41,242 nucleotides of DNA from contig JAKSDL010000698.1 in NCBI GenBank assembly GCA_022360105.1, positions 1 to 41,242 on the forward strand. Reading direction: 5' to 3'. Shown here in pieces: positions 24,334 through 33,195 of the stretch (position 1 is its first letter; every line of letters starts with the position of its first letter). The notes under the pieces were generated by a model. The model made no database searches and was not told where the DNA came from. It saw only the letters and a list, made by a program, of their open reading frames with translations. The translations under genes and the position numbers were made by a program. The stretch comes from Pseudomonadota bacterium (GTDB taxonomy: Bacteria; SAR324; XYD2-FULL-50-16; JAHJRI01).

Positions 24334-25950
24334 CTATGTTCGCATTTCAGTTCTTTGCTTGATGCCATTTTGGCTTAACTTAATATCCAGATCCATATTG
24401 TCCAATTCGGACTGCAAAACTTGCATTTCTGCCAGCAACCGCTGTTTTTTCCGTTCAACACGCATTAGATCCCTGGAATCTTGTTCTTCCTGAATTTGCC
24501 GTTCGACCCCGGTTAACACTTTTCCCGAACCAACATAAACCTCTTTGAGACTTATTCCTTCACTGGTTAAATGAAATTCACGGAATTGATTGGAATGTTG
24601 CGATCCCCTGGATTTCATGACTGTCAGAATGCGGTTGATCTCCCCGGATCTTTCCACCAGAGAAAGACGTATAATCGAATCGATGGTTGATGAGACATCC
24701 GTACCGGACAGCTCTTCAAGCGTTTCAGTATTTGTCGTCTGGTTTAAAAGCATGACGGTAACGTTGTGCTCTTTACAATAGGAAACCAGCCGGATGACAA
24801 AGTCGAACGCTGCTCTTTCCGTTCCCATTCTCTGGCAGGCGGATATGGCGTCGATAATCACATGCTCGGGGTTAAAAGATTCAATGGTGTGAATAGCCCC
24901 GATTAAATGTTCTTCCGCCCCTTTGGACTCAGGCATACTTGTTGAGAACAAGAGGCGTCCTTCTGTAACGTGCGGCTCCAGATCGATGGAAACGGATTTC
25001 ATGTTGTTGACAATTTCCGGCTCCGATTCCTCAAAGGAGATATACAAGACCCTTTCACTTTTATCGCACCTGGTTTTGGCAAAAAGAGCGGCAATGGAAC
25101 TTTTTCCGGCCCCGGTCGAACCTGCAACCAAAATACAGGCATAGCGACGATATCCTCCACCGAGCGCCAAATCAAGTTCATCGCATCCGCTGCCCAAACG
25201 TTCGCCCAGGCCGCGATCGCGAAAACGTGTTTGGGAAACCGGCATCACCAGAATGCCTTTTTCTCCGATGACAAAGGGATGCTCATTGGTCAAAAAGTTC
25301 GAGCCGCGATATTTTTCCACCCTGAGTCGACGCGTCGCCACTTGGTTTTTGACGCGTCGATCAAGGAAAATCAGGCAATCAGTTAGATAATCAACGATCT
25401 CCGGATCAACAGCGCCGACTCTTCCTCTTTGCCACGCTTTCACGGTAATGATCGTCGTATACCCGCTTTCTTTGAGCCAGCCGTGAATATCGTACAGCAT
25501 TTCTTCCTGTTTGCTCCGATCCTTAAAATTTCTTAGCAGGACGTCGATGGCGTCCAGGACAATCCGCCGCGCCTTCATATTTTTCGCCTGGTTCTCGATG
25601 ATTGACTTGAATGCACCAAGATCAAAATCGCCGCCGGTATGGCTAATCGGTTTGGTTCTAACAGCATGAAGAAACACAAGGTTTTCGGCTTCCAGCTTTT
25701 CCAGGTCCCAACCAAGTGTGAGGCAGTTCTCCCGCACACAGTTTTCCGGTTCCTCAAAATTGACAATCATTCCCGGTTGCTTTGCCAGGGCGCCGCGATA
25801 AATAAACTCCATGGCCATAATCGATTTTCCGCAACCGGGCCCTCCTTCAATCACGGTGGTCCTGCCTTCCGGAACGCCATCGCATAAAATCTGATCCAAT
25901 CCTGAAACATACATCGGGACTTTTTTAAGTTCAAAATTTGTCTTTTCCAT
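24334..25950 (-). CDS. kaiC: KaiC-family double-domain ATPase
   Basis: The 538-aa protein has the KaiC tandem RecA-like layout. CI has Walker A GGPGCGKS (36-43) and catalytic Glu66-Glu67 (NFEEPEN). CII has Walker A GSTGAGKS (277-284) and Glu307-Glu308 (SFEESEP). The CII autophosphorylation site aligns with Ser420-Ser421 in GTDVSSTIDSII, where S. elongatus has Ser431-Thr432. MKSRGS and REFHLT of CII are kept. The C-terminal tail (about 485-535) is a charged coiled coil instead of the KaiA-binding tail. An AGGAG site overlaps the region before two adjacent ATGs; I chose 25950 over 25953. kaiB follows directly; no kaiA is nearby. Confidence 0.95.
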   Translation of the reverse strand: MEKTNFELKKVPMYVSGLDQILCDGVPEGRTTVIEGGPGCGKSIMAMEFIYRGALAKQPGMIVNFEEPENCVRENCLTLGWDLEKLEAENLVFLHAVRTKPISHTGGDFDLGAFKSIIENQAKNMKARRIVLDAIDVLLRNFKDRSKQEEMLYDIHGWLKESGYTTIITVKAWQRGRVGAVDPEIVDYLTDCLIFLDRRVKNQVATRRLRVEKYRGSNFLTNEHPFVIGEKGILVMPVSQTRFRDRGLGERLGSGCDELDLALGGGYRRYACILVAGSTGAGKSSIAALFAKTRCDKSERVLYISFEESEPEIVNNMKSVSIDLEPHVTEGRLLFSTSMPESKGAEEHLIGAIHTIESFNPEHVIIDAISACQRMGTERAAFDFVIRLVSYCKEHNVTVMLLNQTTNTETLEELSGTDVSSTIDSIIRLSLVERSGEINRILTVMKSRGSQHSNQFREFHLTSEGISLKEVYVGSGKVLTGVERQIQEEQDSRDLMRVERKKQRLLAEMQVLQSELDNMDLDIKLSQNGIKQRTEMRT

Positions 25951-26031
25951 CATTCTCCTATGATCGATCCACATTCATTTGTAGCTTAATGACTGTCACG
26001 GATGGTTTTGCTTAAAACAACACCGAATCGT

Positions 26032-27144
26032 CTATTCAGGAACATCTTTTTTACCTTTGGGCAAGGTGAAATAAAAGGTACTGCCGGCTCCCGGTTCGCT
26101 GTCCAGCCAAATTTTCCCCTTCATTTTTTCGAGGAGCACCTTGGAGGTATAAAGTCCAACGCCCAAACCGGGGTATTTGCCCGTCTCCAAATCGATTTTC
26201 CCCATTTTATCGAAGATGCGCTGATGATGCTTCTTTTCGATGCCGATACCTGTATCGCTTATCGAGATCACAATACTGTCCGGATTCTCTTCGGCAACAA
26301 CCCGAACCTCACCCTTACTGGTGAATTTCTGGGCATTTTCCAGCAAATTTACCAATACGTACGAGAGGGCATTTTCATCCGCCCAAAGCAAAGTGTCAGG
26401 GCTGATCTGGGCTGTTACCTCAACACTTTCTTTTTGATTAACTGCAATCTTGGTCGTGGTAACGTTCCGGTAAAAATCTTCCAAAGAAATGTTTTTGAAT
26501 TGAAGCTGCGCAGAACTGACTTGAACCGCTTTGTGCAGCTTATCGTGAAGATTTACCTGCTGTCGGATAATCTCCAAGGATTCCTCCAGGTGTTTTTTGG
26601 TCCTGTCCGCTAACCCTTTTTCCCTCAAGACGGTTTGAACGTTTCCGCTGATGATCCCCAAAGGTGTCCTGAACTCGTGCTGGGTTGTGTTGAGAAGGTC
26701 TTTTTTAAACCGGTCCACCTGTTCAATAACCTTTTTTGACGTTTCAACTTCTTTGAGCTTCCTGCGACTTTGCCAATTGTTTATGGCCCTGTTGATTTTA
26801 AGGTTCAGAACGTCAAAATCGACCGGCTTGAGGACAAAATCCTCTCCTCCTTTTCTCATGAAGGCCACGGCAAGCTCCACTGATGCATGGGCCGTCATCA
26901 TTATTACCGGAGGCGCTTCCGGAAACCTTTTATTTATTTCGTCCAACGTTTCCGTTCCACTCATGCAAGGCATCATCTCGTCGAGCAAAATCAAATCCAC
27001 TGGTTTATCCGCCAGTATGGAAATAGCTTCCAATCCTCTTTCTGCGGAAACAACTTTGTAGTTCAATTTTTCAAATCGTCTGGTCAACATTTTGATAATC
27101 ACTTTGTTGTCATCCACAATCAGAATATTGTTTACTTCACTCAT
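26032..27144 (-). CDS. REC-histidine kinase fusion upstream of kaiC
   Basis: The 370-aa soluble protein has a receiver (about 5-122; Asp55 in LILLDEMMPCMSGTE, LKPVDF), a coiled-coil linker, HisKA with His156 in NTTQHEFRTPLGII, and HATPase with NLLENAQKFTSKGE, DTGIGI and GLGVGLYTSK. It ends 81 bp before the kaiC start on the same strand. The ATG at 27144 follows AGGGTGG; an upstream in-frame start at 27207 is less likely. A receiver ahead of a kinase next to kaiC recalls RpaA/SasA-type components condensed into one chain, but this is only analogy. A 6-bp hairpin (GCCGAT/ATCGGC, 27166-27183) lies in its leader. Confidence 0.92.
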   Translation of the reverse strand: MSEVNNILIVDDNKVIIKMLTRRFEKLNYKVVSAERGLEAISILADKPVDLILLDEMMPCMSGTETLDEINKRFPEAPPVIMMTAHASVELAVAFMRKGGEDFVLKPVDFDVLNLKINRAINNWQSRRKLKEVETSKKVIEQVDRFKKDLLNTTQHEFRTPLGIISGNVQTVLREKGLADRTKKHLEESLEIIRQQVNLHDKLHKAVQVSSAQLQFKNISLEDFYRNVTTTKIAVNQKESVEVTAQISPDTLLWADENALSYVLVNLLENAQKFTSKGEVRVVAEENPDSIVISISDTGIGIEKKHHQRIFDKMGKIDLETGKYPGLGVGLYTSKVLLEKMKGKIWLDSEPGAGSTFYFTLPKGKKDVPE

Positions 27145-27698
27145 TTCCACCCTCGCTACGCTTTTGCCGATTTTAGTATCGGCCAAGCACAAAATTGTGA
27201 TCACCAAGGAGCAATTCGTCTGTTTCGGGCTCTCTCCTTGCTTTCCAAAACTAAAAATCTGTTTGAAAAGAAATTAATTATCTGCTCCTAACCGGGTAAT
27301 TTAACGCTTAAAAAGCGGATAAAACTACTTTCTTCATATCAAATTGCACAACACTAATCAAGAATTAATTACTAATCGAAAAATTAAGTCTTCAGGCAAA
27401 ATACGATAAAAAAAACAAACGAGTGGTGCGAACGTGGGAAAGTCCGATGTTAAGACTTATTTTTACAGCGGGATAGAGGATCGTATGACTGAAATATATG
27501 TCGTCAATGTGTGAACCGGGTATATCTCAATAATTGGCTTAAATAGGGAAAGCTTGCTTTTTTAGGGCGGATGGTATACGGGGAGGAACCAAACGCTTGA
27601 GTAGTGGAGGCTTATGCCGATATTGGGCATTGATGATCCTAAGCACAGCGGTACATTCGGCAAGTGCCGGATTTGGGTATCTGCCAGTTGCCTTTCGA
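27145..27698. other. Gap inside the signalling cluster
   Basis: About 550 bp without a convincing gene separate a REC-kinase from the upstream receiver gene. The region is AT-rich between 27250 and 27540. A hairpin GCCGAT-TTTAGT-ATCGGC lies at 27166-27183, just ahead of the kinase start. The gap suggests that the kaiC-containing transcript has its own promoter here, but I could not identify a clear -35/-10 pair. Confidence 0.45.
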
Positions 27699-28061
27699 TT
27701 AGGCCGATGACGGATCCACAATCGATTTAATCTTTGATATGAAGTTACTGTCGATCGGTTTCGGAATTATGGTATCGCAGCCGTCTTTAAGGGCAGCCTC
27801 CGCTTCCAGGGTCGTGACCGATGCTGTCAAGGCAACGATTTTTCCTTTATATCCCCCAAATCTCAATTCCCGGGTGGCTTCGTGACCGTTCATGACCGGC
27901 ATATGCATATCCATCAAAATCAGGTCAGGATTTAATTCCCGGGCTTTCTCGACTCCGATTTTGCCGTTTTCGGCCTGATGAACTTCCCAACCCTGCTTGA
28001 CAAGCTTCCGTCTCACCATTTTCTGAATGCCTGGATTGTCTTCAACAAGCAGAATGATCAT
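27699..28061 (-). CDS. Single-domain response regulator
   Basis: The 120-aa protein is a lone receiver: EDN (7-9), phosphoacceptor Asp51 in LILMDMHMPVMNGHEA, switch residue in ALTAS and Lys in IIPKPID. The MDMHMPVMNG motif is typical of receivers paired with hybrid or PAS-type kinases. It lies 74 bp after the 926-aa membrane kinase gene on the same strand, its probable phosphodonor, and has an AAGGAG ribosome-binding site. There is no output domain, so it is probably an intermediate that hands phosphate or a conformational signal to another protein. Confidence 0.92.
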   Translation of the reverse strand: MIILLVEDNPGIQKMVRRKLVKQGWEVHQAENGKIGVEKARELNPDLILMDMHMPVMNGHEATRELRFGGYKGKIVALTASVTTLEAEAALKDGCDTIIPKPIDSNFISKIKSIVDPSSA

Positions 28062-28135
28062 ACCGGACTCCTTCTATTATTTGCTCTCATCTTTCTGCGC
28101 AATACTTTAAGACTGTTAACGGGTCTGGTAGAAAA

Positions 28136-30916
28136 TCAATAATCGTCGTTGTTGGGAATTAAGACGACAAATTCACTGCCTTTTCCCGGTTCGCTGTGCA
28201 CCTGAATGGTTCCCCCATGCAGGTGAACCAGCTTTTTGGTAATCGCGAGGCCCAGACCCGTGCCCCCGATTTTCCGTTTCGCCGAGCCGTCGACCTGTCT
28301 GAAGGGATCGAAAATAAACGCCAGGCTTTTTGTGTCCATTCCGATTCCCGTGTCCCTGACCTTTATAACAAAGGTTTCATCAGTGATGGCAGTCAGCACT
28401 TTGACCTCGCCTTCATCGGTAAACTTAATCGCATTGCTCAACAGGTTGAGGATCACTTGTTTCATTCTAAAAGCATCGATAAAAAGGGCCGCTTTTGTTC
28501 CTTCAACTACGAGATTTATGTTTTTATCGTCTGCCAGTTTTCTCATGGTATTGACAGCATCCTCTATCAATTCTCCGGAGTCGACAAAATCCTTTTTCAA
28601 CTCCATCCTTCCCGCTTCAATTTTGGATATATCCAGGAGGTCGTTGATCAGTTGCAACAAGTGTTTTCCGGCATTGGCAATGTCGAGGGCAATATCAGCC
28701 ACCTCTTCAGGGTCCGGTAACTCATTTTCGTCGATCAATTCTTCGGCGTTTCCCAGGATAACCGTCAGGGGGGTCCTCAACTCATGACTCATTGTGTTTA
28801 AGAACTCCGACTTCAATCGATTGGCCTCTTCCGATTTTTCCTTGGACTCAATCAGGTTAGACTCTATCTCCTTTTGTATTGTAATGTCGGAAACCACCCC
28901 GACAAATAACCGCTTTCCTTCCAGTCTCATTTCACCGACAGCCAGTCTCATGGGAAATTGGGAACCGTCTTTGCGCCGGCCTTCAACCTCCCGACCGATC
29001 CCGATTACCCGGGCTTGATTCGTTTCAAGGTAGTTTTTGATGTAACCGTCATGTTGTTTGGCGTAAGAATACGGCATCAACATCTTTACATTTTTGCCCA
29101 ATACTTCTTCCGCCGAATACTGGAAGATACCCTCCGCCGACGCATTGAAAAGGGTGATGATGCCATTGCAATCAATGGAGATAATTCCGTCCTGCACGGT
29201 ATTGATAATCGTTTTGGTACGCTCGATACTTTGAGACAAATTATCATTGGCTGCCGTTAAATCATGAGTCCGCTCTTCCACTCTTTGCTCAAGCAAACGC
29301 TTGTTTTCCCGCAGGGCATCTAACATCGAGGTAAGTTTGTTGGCCGCATTCCTGAAGTTATCGATCAATTCGTTTATTTCATATATCAAGCTTTGGAACC
29401 ATGTTATTGATTCTCCCTTTTCAATTCTGGCCGGCAGATTTTTAGAAGTCTCCTGCAAACGTAAGATGGAACGAACAATGACTTTTGAGACAAAGGAAGA
29501 CAATAAAACAGATATCACACTGAAAACAAAAACAAATAGCATGCTATAGCTGTAAAAGCGGTTCAACTGTTTGATATGTGGATGCATCGGTTTTTCCAGG
29601 ATGACTTTCCATCTATTGTTAATCGGGACGGATAGCGTTTTAAAAAATATGGAATTGTTCAGCATTTTTAGTTGTGGTTGAGCACGATCCTCTTTTCTAA
29701 ACCCTTGCCATATTCCGTTCCTAAGTTTCGAAATGTCCCATTCCTTTTTATAATCATACAGATCAGCAACGTTTCTTCCTGAAACGGTACTGATGATAAC
29801 GCGTTTGCGATCGTCGACCACAGTAATCAAAGCTCGCTTTTTAATGTTTTCCCTAACGATGATCTCATGGATGTGATTGGTTTTGACTGCGGCAAGTACA
29901 AAACCGTTAAATTGGCCTTTTTCATCCACGGGGGCACTGATTGTTACAATTGGGGCGAATACTTTGCCCCTGCCCTGAGACGAGCCAGAGGTTAAAAAAC
30001 TGGCACCTTCTTGCAGCATTTCATAGCAGGTACGGTCAACAAAGTCCGGTCCTTTTGTCGACTCCTCCTTTTTGTTGCCAGATGGATAAAAGGCGGTTGT
30101 TATTCCGTTTTTGTCGGCAATACACATATGGTGAAAATCAGGATTAAGTGACAGGACCATTTCCAGGATCCTTTGACTTTCCGGTGATGTTCGAATGCCG
30201 CTATCTTTGACAATCTTTGCCGTTTGCCTCACAACATGAGCTTGATTGCCGAGCCAATAGTTTATCCTTTCCTCTATTTCAAAACCAACCGCATCCAACT
30301 CGGCTACTACGTTTTCTGTTTTAGTTTTAAATTCGGATCGTCCCACGAAGTTAATGATCACCAGTGCCGGAACACTAAGGCTAATCATGATCAACAAAAA
30401 AAACAGGTCGTGAAAAGATACCGTTCTGTGTGTCCGCTTTTCGAACTTTATAACCAGCGGAGCAAAAGTGATGATCGAAAACGCGATAAAGGCGTTGAAT
30501 ATCCCGTTCACCCCTTGTTTCAACATGATCAGAAACACCGAGTCCCTGGGCAGATCCATAACCACGCTGTAAAATATGTATACCAGCGGTAACCCGGCAA
30601 CAATCCAAAAAAGGACATCCAGAAAAACGATACTTCGCTGTTTTTTCCGACGCAAAAACCCGACAAATAAAACTTCCGCACAAAAAATGATGATAGCGTA
30701 AGGGTGGTTCCACAGCAGGATTGTATAGGATGATGCGATCAATGAAGCGGGAATGGCAGCAGACAGTCCAAAATACCCCAGGATCAAAAAAACCATGATC
30801 GATCCGAAAAGGAAATCGACTCCCAAAAAAAAGGGCAAGGACACAACATTGCCCAAAAGCGCCAACAAGCAGAGCAAAACATAGGAAACGATTTTGAACC
30901 AGCTTGGTTTTTTCAT
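28136..30916 (-). CDS. Membrane sensor histidine kinase with polytopic N-terminus, Cache-like and PAS domains
   Basis: The 926-aa protein starts with about seven transmembrane helices (residues about 5-190) of a MASE-like sort. A periplasmic double-Cache-like region follows (about 205-480; VAELDAVGFEIEERINYWLG, APIVTISAPVDEKGQFNGFV). Another transmembrane helix (about 490-512), a HAMP-like linker and a coiled coil lead to a FixL-like PAS (about 585-690, GRRKDGSQFPMRLAVGE). HisKA has His711 in NTMSHELRTPL; HATPase has NLLSNAIKFTDEGE, DTGIGM and GTGLGLAI. I placed the start at 30916 (MKKPSW); an in-frame start at 31018 adds a polar N-terminus. The ligand is unknown. It could feed an external signal into the Kai cluster. 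Confidence 0.9.
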   Translation of the reverse strand: MKKPSWFKIVSYVLLCLLALLGNVVSLPFFLGVDFLFGSIMVFLILGYFGLSAAIPASLIASSYTILLWNHPYAIIIFCAEVLFVGFLRRKKQRSIVFLDVLFWIVAGLPLVYIFYSVVMDLPRDSVFLIMLKQGVNGIFNAFIAFSIITFAPLVIKFEKRTHRTVSFHDLFFLLIMISLSVPALVIINFVGRSEFKTKTENVVAELDAVGFEIEERINYWLGNQAHVVRQTAKIVKDSGIRTSPESQRILEMVLSLNPDFHHMCIADKNGITTAFYPSGNKKEESTKGPDFVDRTCYEMLQEGASFLTSGSSQGRGKVFAPIVTISAPVDEKGQFNGFVLAAVKTNHIHEIIVRENIKKRALITVVDDRKRVIISTVSGRNVADLYDYKKEWDISKLRNGIWQGFRKEDRAQPQLKMLNNSIFFKTLSVPINNRWKVILEKPMHPHIKQLNRFYSYSMLFVFVFSVISVLLSSFVSKVIVRSILRLQETSKNLPARIEKGESITWFQSLIYEINELIDNFRNAANKLTSMLDALRENKRLLEQRVEERTHDLTAANDNLSQSIERTKTIINTVQDGIISIDCNGIITLFNASAEGIFQYSAEEVLGKNVKMLMPYSYAKQHDGYIKNYLETNQARVIGIGREVEGRRKDGSQFPMRLAVGEMRLEGKRLFVGVVSDITIQKEIESNLIESKEKSEEANRLKSEFLNTMSHELRTPLTVILGNAEELIDENELPDPEEVADIALDIANAGKHLLQLINDLLDISKIEAGRMELKKDFVDSGELIEDAVNTMRKLADDKNINLVVEGTKAALFIDAFRMKQVILNLLSNAIKFTDEGEVKVLTAITDETFVIKVRDTGIGMDTKSLAFIFDPFRQVDGSAKRKIGGTGLGLAITKKLVHLHGGTIQVHSEPGKGSEFVVLIPNNDDY

Positions 30917-31018
30917 AAGAGATCCGCGATAGTTATCTATAGAGTTGATGCCTATCGTATTGAATAAGCCAATAATCTTTTCGTGGTCTTTCCCAATACT
31001 CGCTATGTTAGGCGACAA

Positions 31019-31735
31019 CTAATAATTCATTATGCTTGCTTCAGGAAAACTGCACATCATACCAGGAATCCTGTTAAGGGTATTCCAGAGTTTAATCCAT
31101 GCAAAACAGGATTGCAATTATCTTATTGTTTATTGAAGGAAGGCGATTGTGATCGTTCGAAGGCTGAGATCGGGGTTTGTTGGTAGGTATTTGCTATTAT
31201 TGATTATTATTTCCCAAATAATTCCTAATCAAACTCAAACTCCTTTGGCAAAAATTATTGTATCTGCTCAGCATAATTACCCCTTGTTTGCTTTCACCAC
31301 GAAGACGTGAAGGCAAAGCTTGATTAACCGAAGTGACTTTAAACCTAAAAAATCGGTAAAGAACAACCAGGTTTTTTACTCCCCGGGTGTGGCGAAGTCA
31401 GTAACGGTGGCGGTAATCCTAGGTATGTTTATTCTTTTACTGCTCCAAGTCTTTTCCCTGTGGTCTCTGTGCCTCTCTGGTGAATAGTTACAACCCATTT
31501 TTGGGTCGCAGTTGTTACTAATGACAGGTTGTGTGCGAATACACACCTTTTAGGGTTTTTAAAATGGAAAGTCGATCCGGATGACGCCGGAAAAGCAATC
31601 TTGGAGCTGGCCGCCTAAGGTAAAAGGGCCATCCAAGATTGTTCGGGGCTGGATTTTGAGAGGATTGCCGGGGGGTTAACAAAAATGGCCGAAGGCGATC
31701 GTTAACGTGTTTTGAACGGTTTAGGTGTATAAATC
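31019..31735. other. Long intergenic region with repeat fragments
   Basis: This 717-bp stretch has no supported gene. Near 31293-31320 TTCACCACGAAGACGTGAAGG resembles (in part) a dispersed repeat common in bacterial genomes, and an opposite-facing TGTGCCTCTCTGGTGAATAG occurs near 31468-31488, so a degraded repeat may span 31293-31490. A stem CAATCTTGGA (31596-31605) / TCCAAGATTG (31632-31641), strengthened by an inner GGCC pair, lies about 95 bp past the sulfhydrylase stop and might end that transcript (CTTTTCC follows on the minus strand). Confidence 0.4.
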
Positions 31736-32971
31736 TCAAATGCTCTCAAGTGCATTTACAATATCCTCCCAGGTATCATCCACGTGTCCAATGCCGACAG
31801 ATAACCTTAGTAATCCTTCCGAAACCTTAATCTCTTTCTTTTGATCATTGGTAAAATCACAAAATATGGTTGAAGCCGGGTGTATGATCAGGGAGTTGTT
31901 ATCATTGAGGTTTGTGGCCCTGTAAATCAATTTCAGATGATTCATAAACTGAAAGCAGGTATCCCGATCTTGTAGTTCAAAACCGAGAATACCACCGAAT
32001 TTACCCTTGAACTGTTTTTTCGAAATCTCATGAAAAGCTGAATCCTCCAAGCCGGGGTAATGCACTGCCGTAACGTTGGGATGATTGACCAGCCGTTCAG
32101 CTATGATCATGGAGTTGTAACAGCTTTGGTTCACCCTGAGAGCCAGGGTTTCCAAACCCAGGCTTTGTAAAAAAGCTGTTTGTGGTGCCATACAGGCTCC
32201 AAAATTTCTGAAAATCTCCTTTTTCAATCTGGCGATTAATGCGTTCTCACCCAAATGATGGTAGTTTTTTAAGGCGGGAATGCGCTTCCAGTCGAATACA
32301 CCAAGATCCACAATCACTCCTCCCACACTGGTAGCTCCGCCGCTGATGAACTTTGTTGTGGAATGAATAACGATATCGGCTCCAAAGTCCTTTGGATCAA
32401 ACAGCCAGGGAGTAACCACAGTAGCGTCGACTATCAATAAAACCCCGTGTTTTTGGGTTATTTCGGCAATTTTTTTAATATCGGGCACAATCATCTGGGG
32501 ATTGGAGATGGTTTCCAGGATCAAGGCCCTTGTGTTTTGGTCTATGGCTCCTTCAATGGCTGCTTCATCGAGGATGTTCACGAAACGTGTTTCCAATCCG
32601 TAGCCGGGGAAGGTGTCTTTTAGCAGGGAGTAAGTATTTCCAAAGAGATAATGAGAAACCAGGACGTTATCGCCCGACTGCATGACAGTGAACAATAGAT
32701 TGGTAATCGCTGCCATACCGGAGGAAAGTGCAATGGTGGCGTGACCGTCTTCCAGATCGGTGATTTTTCTCTCAAAAGCCTCGACTGTAGGATTGCTCAG
32801 TCGGGAATAACTGTGCGCCGGTTTTTTTCCTTCGAAGGTGGCATTGATCTCTTCAGCGCTTTCAAAATCAAAAGCAACACTGGAATAAACCGGGAACCTG
32901 ATTCCCCGAAAGCCGTCAGGACGGCTGGCAGAATCAAGAATTGCCCTGGTTTCAAATTTTAACTCTTTCAT
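31736..32971 (-). CDS. Cys/Met-metabolism PLP enzyme (O-acylhomoserine sulfhydrylase-like)
   Basis: The 411-aa protein belongs to the cystathionine gamma-synthase / O-acetyl- or O-succinylhomoserine sulfhydrylase family (MetY/MetZ/MetB group). The PLP lysine is Lys207 in HSTTKFISGG, with Asp182 in LIVDATVVTPWLF, YSRLSNPTV near 55-62 and SSGMAAI. The C-terminal LRLSVGIGHVDDTWEDI is diagnostic of the group. It overlaps a ThiS-like gene by ATGA, with an Rrf2 regulator upstream. That context favours direct sulfhydrylation with protein-bound or free sulfide over the transsulfuration enzymes. The exact acyl-homoserine substrate cannot be read. Confidence 0.88.
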   Translation of the reverse strand: MKELKFETRAILDSASRPDGFRGIRFPVYSSVAFDFESAEEINATFEGKKPAHSYSRLSNPTVEAFERKITDLEDGHATIALSSGMAAITNLLFTVMQSGDNVLVSHYLFGNTYSLLKDTFPGYGLETRFVNILDEAAIEGAIDQNTRALILETISNPQMIVPDIKKIAEITQKHGVLLIVDATVVTPWLFDPKDFGADIVIHSTTKFISGGATSVGGVIVDLGVFDWKRIPALKNYHHLGENALIARLKKEIFRNFGACMAPQTAFLQSLGLETLALRVNQSCYNSMIIAERLVNHPNVTAVHYPGLEDSAFHEISKKQFKGKFGGILGFELQDRDTCFQFMNHLKLIYRATNLNDNNSLIIHPASTIFCDFTNDQKKEIKVSEGLLRLSVGIGHVDDTWEDIVNALESI

Positions 32972-33180
32972 GATTCGAAATCTCCGTTGTTTAAAAAAAG
33001 GAATTCAAGGGTATCGTTATCTTTCAACCAGACTTTGTCGTATTTTTCATAAGGGATAAGTTCCTGGTTTAATTCCACGGCAACCATTTTGGGAGATCTG
33101 ATGTCTCTTTTTTGTATCAATTCGGTGATAGTCAGTTTTTCTCGGAAATCAAGTTGTACTCCGTTAATATGTAACTTCAC
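32968..33180 (-). CDS. ThiS-like sulfur-carrier-fold protein lacking terminal Gly-Gly
   Basis: The 70-aa protein has the ThiS/MoaD pattern: MKLHINGVQLDFREKLTITEL for strands and helix 1, VAVELNQELIPYEKYDKVWL and DTLEFLFL in the final strand. ThiS-type carriers normally end in Gly-Gly, which is adenylated and thiocarboxylated. Here the end is NNGDFES, with no diglycine and a four-residue extension past the only Gly. It overlaps the sulfhydrylase gene by 4 bp. In Wolinella a ThiS-like HcyS supplies sulfur to MetY for homocysteine synthesis. This gene may be a variant of that scheme or a carrier that has lost sulfur transfer. Confidence 0.75.
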   Translation of the reverse strand: MKLHINGVQLDFREKLTITELIQKRDIRSPKMVAVELNQELIPYEKYDKVWLKDNDTLEFLFLNNGDFES

Positions 33181-33195
33181 TTTGTCCTTTTCCTG

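Noticed and set aside
24334..25950. Reading KaiC as a RadA/Sms or RecA-like recombinase
   Set aside because: Two complete RecA-like domains with paired Glu-Glu, a CII phosphosite region and an adjacent kaiB fit KaiC; no zinc finger or Lon-like domain is present.
27539..27721. Minus-strand frame of 60 aa overlapping the end of the receiver gene
   Set aside because: Its upstream part overlaps a well-supported receiver, and it has no motif or ribosome-binding site.
31518..31739. Minus-strand frame of 73 aa after the sulfhydrylase gene
   Set aside because: Arg/Pro-rich with no domain, and it covers a stem-loop-bearing intergenic stretch.
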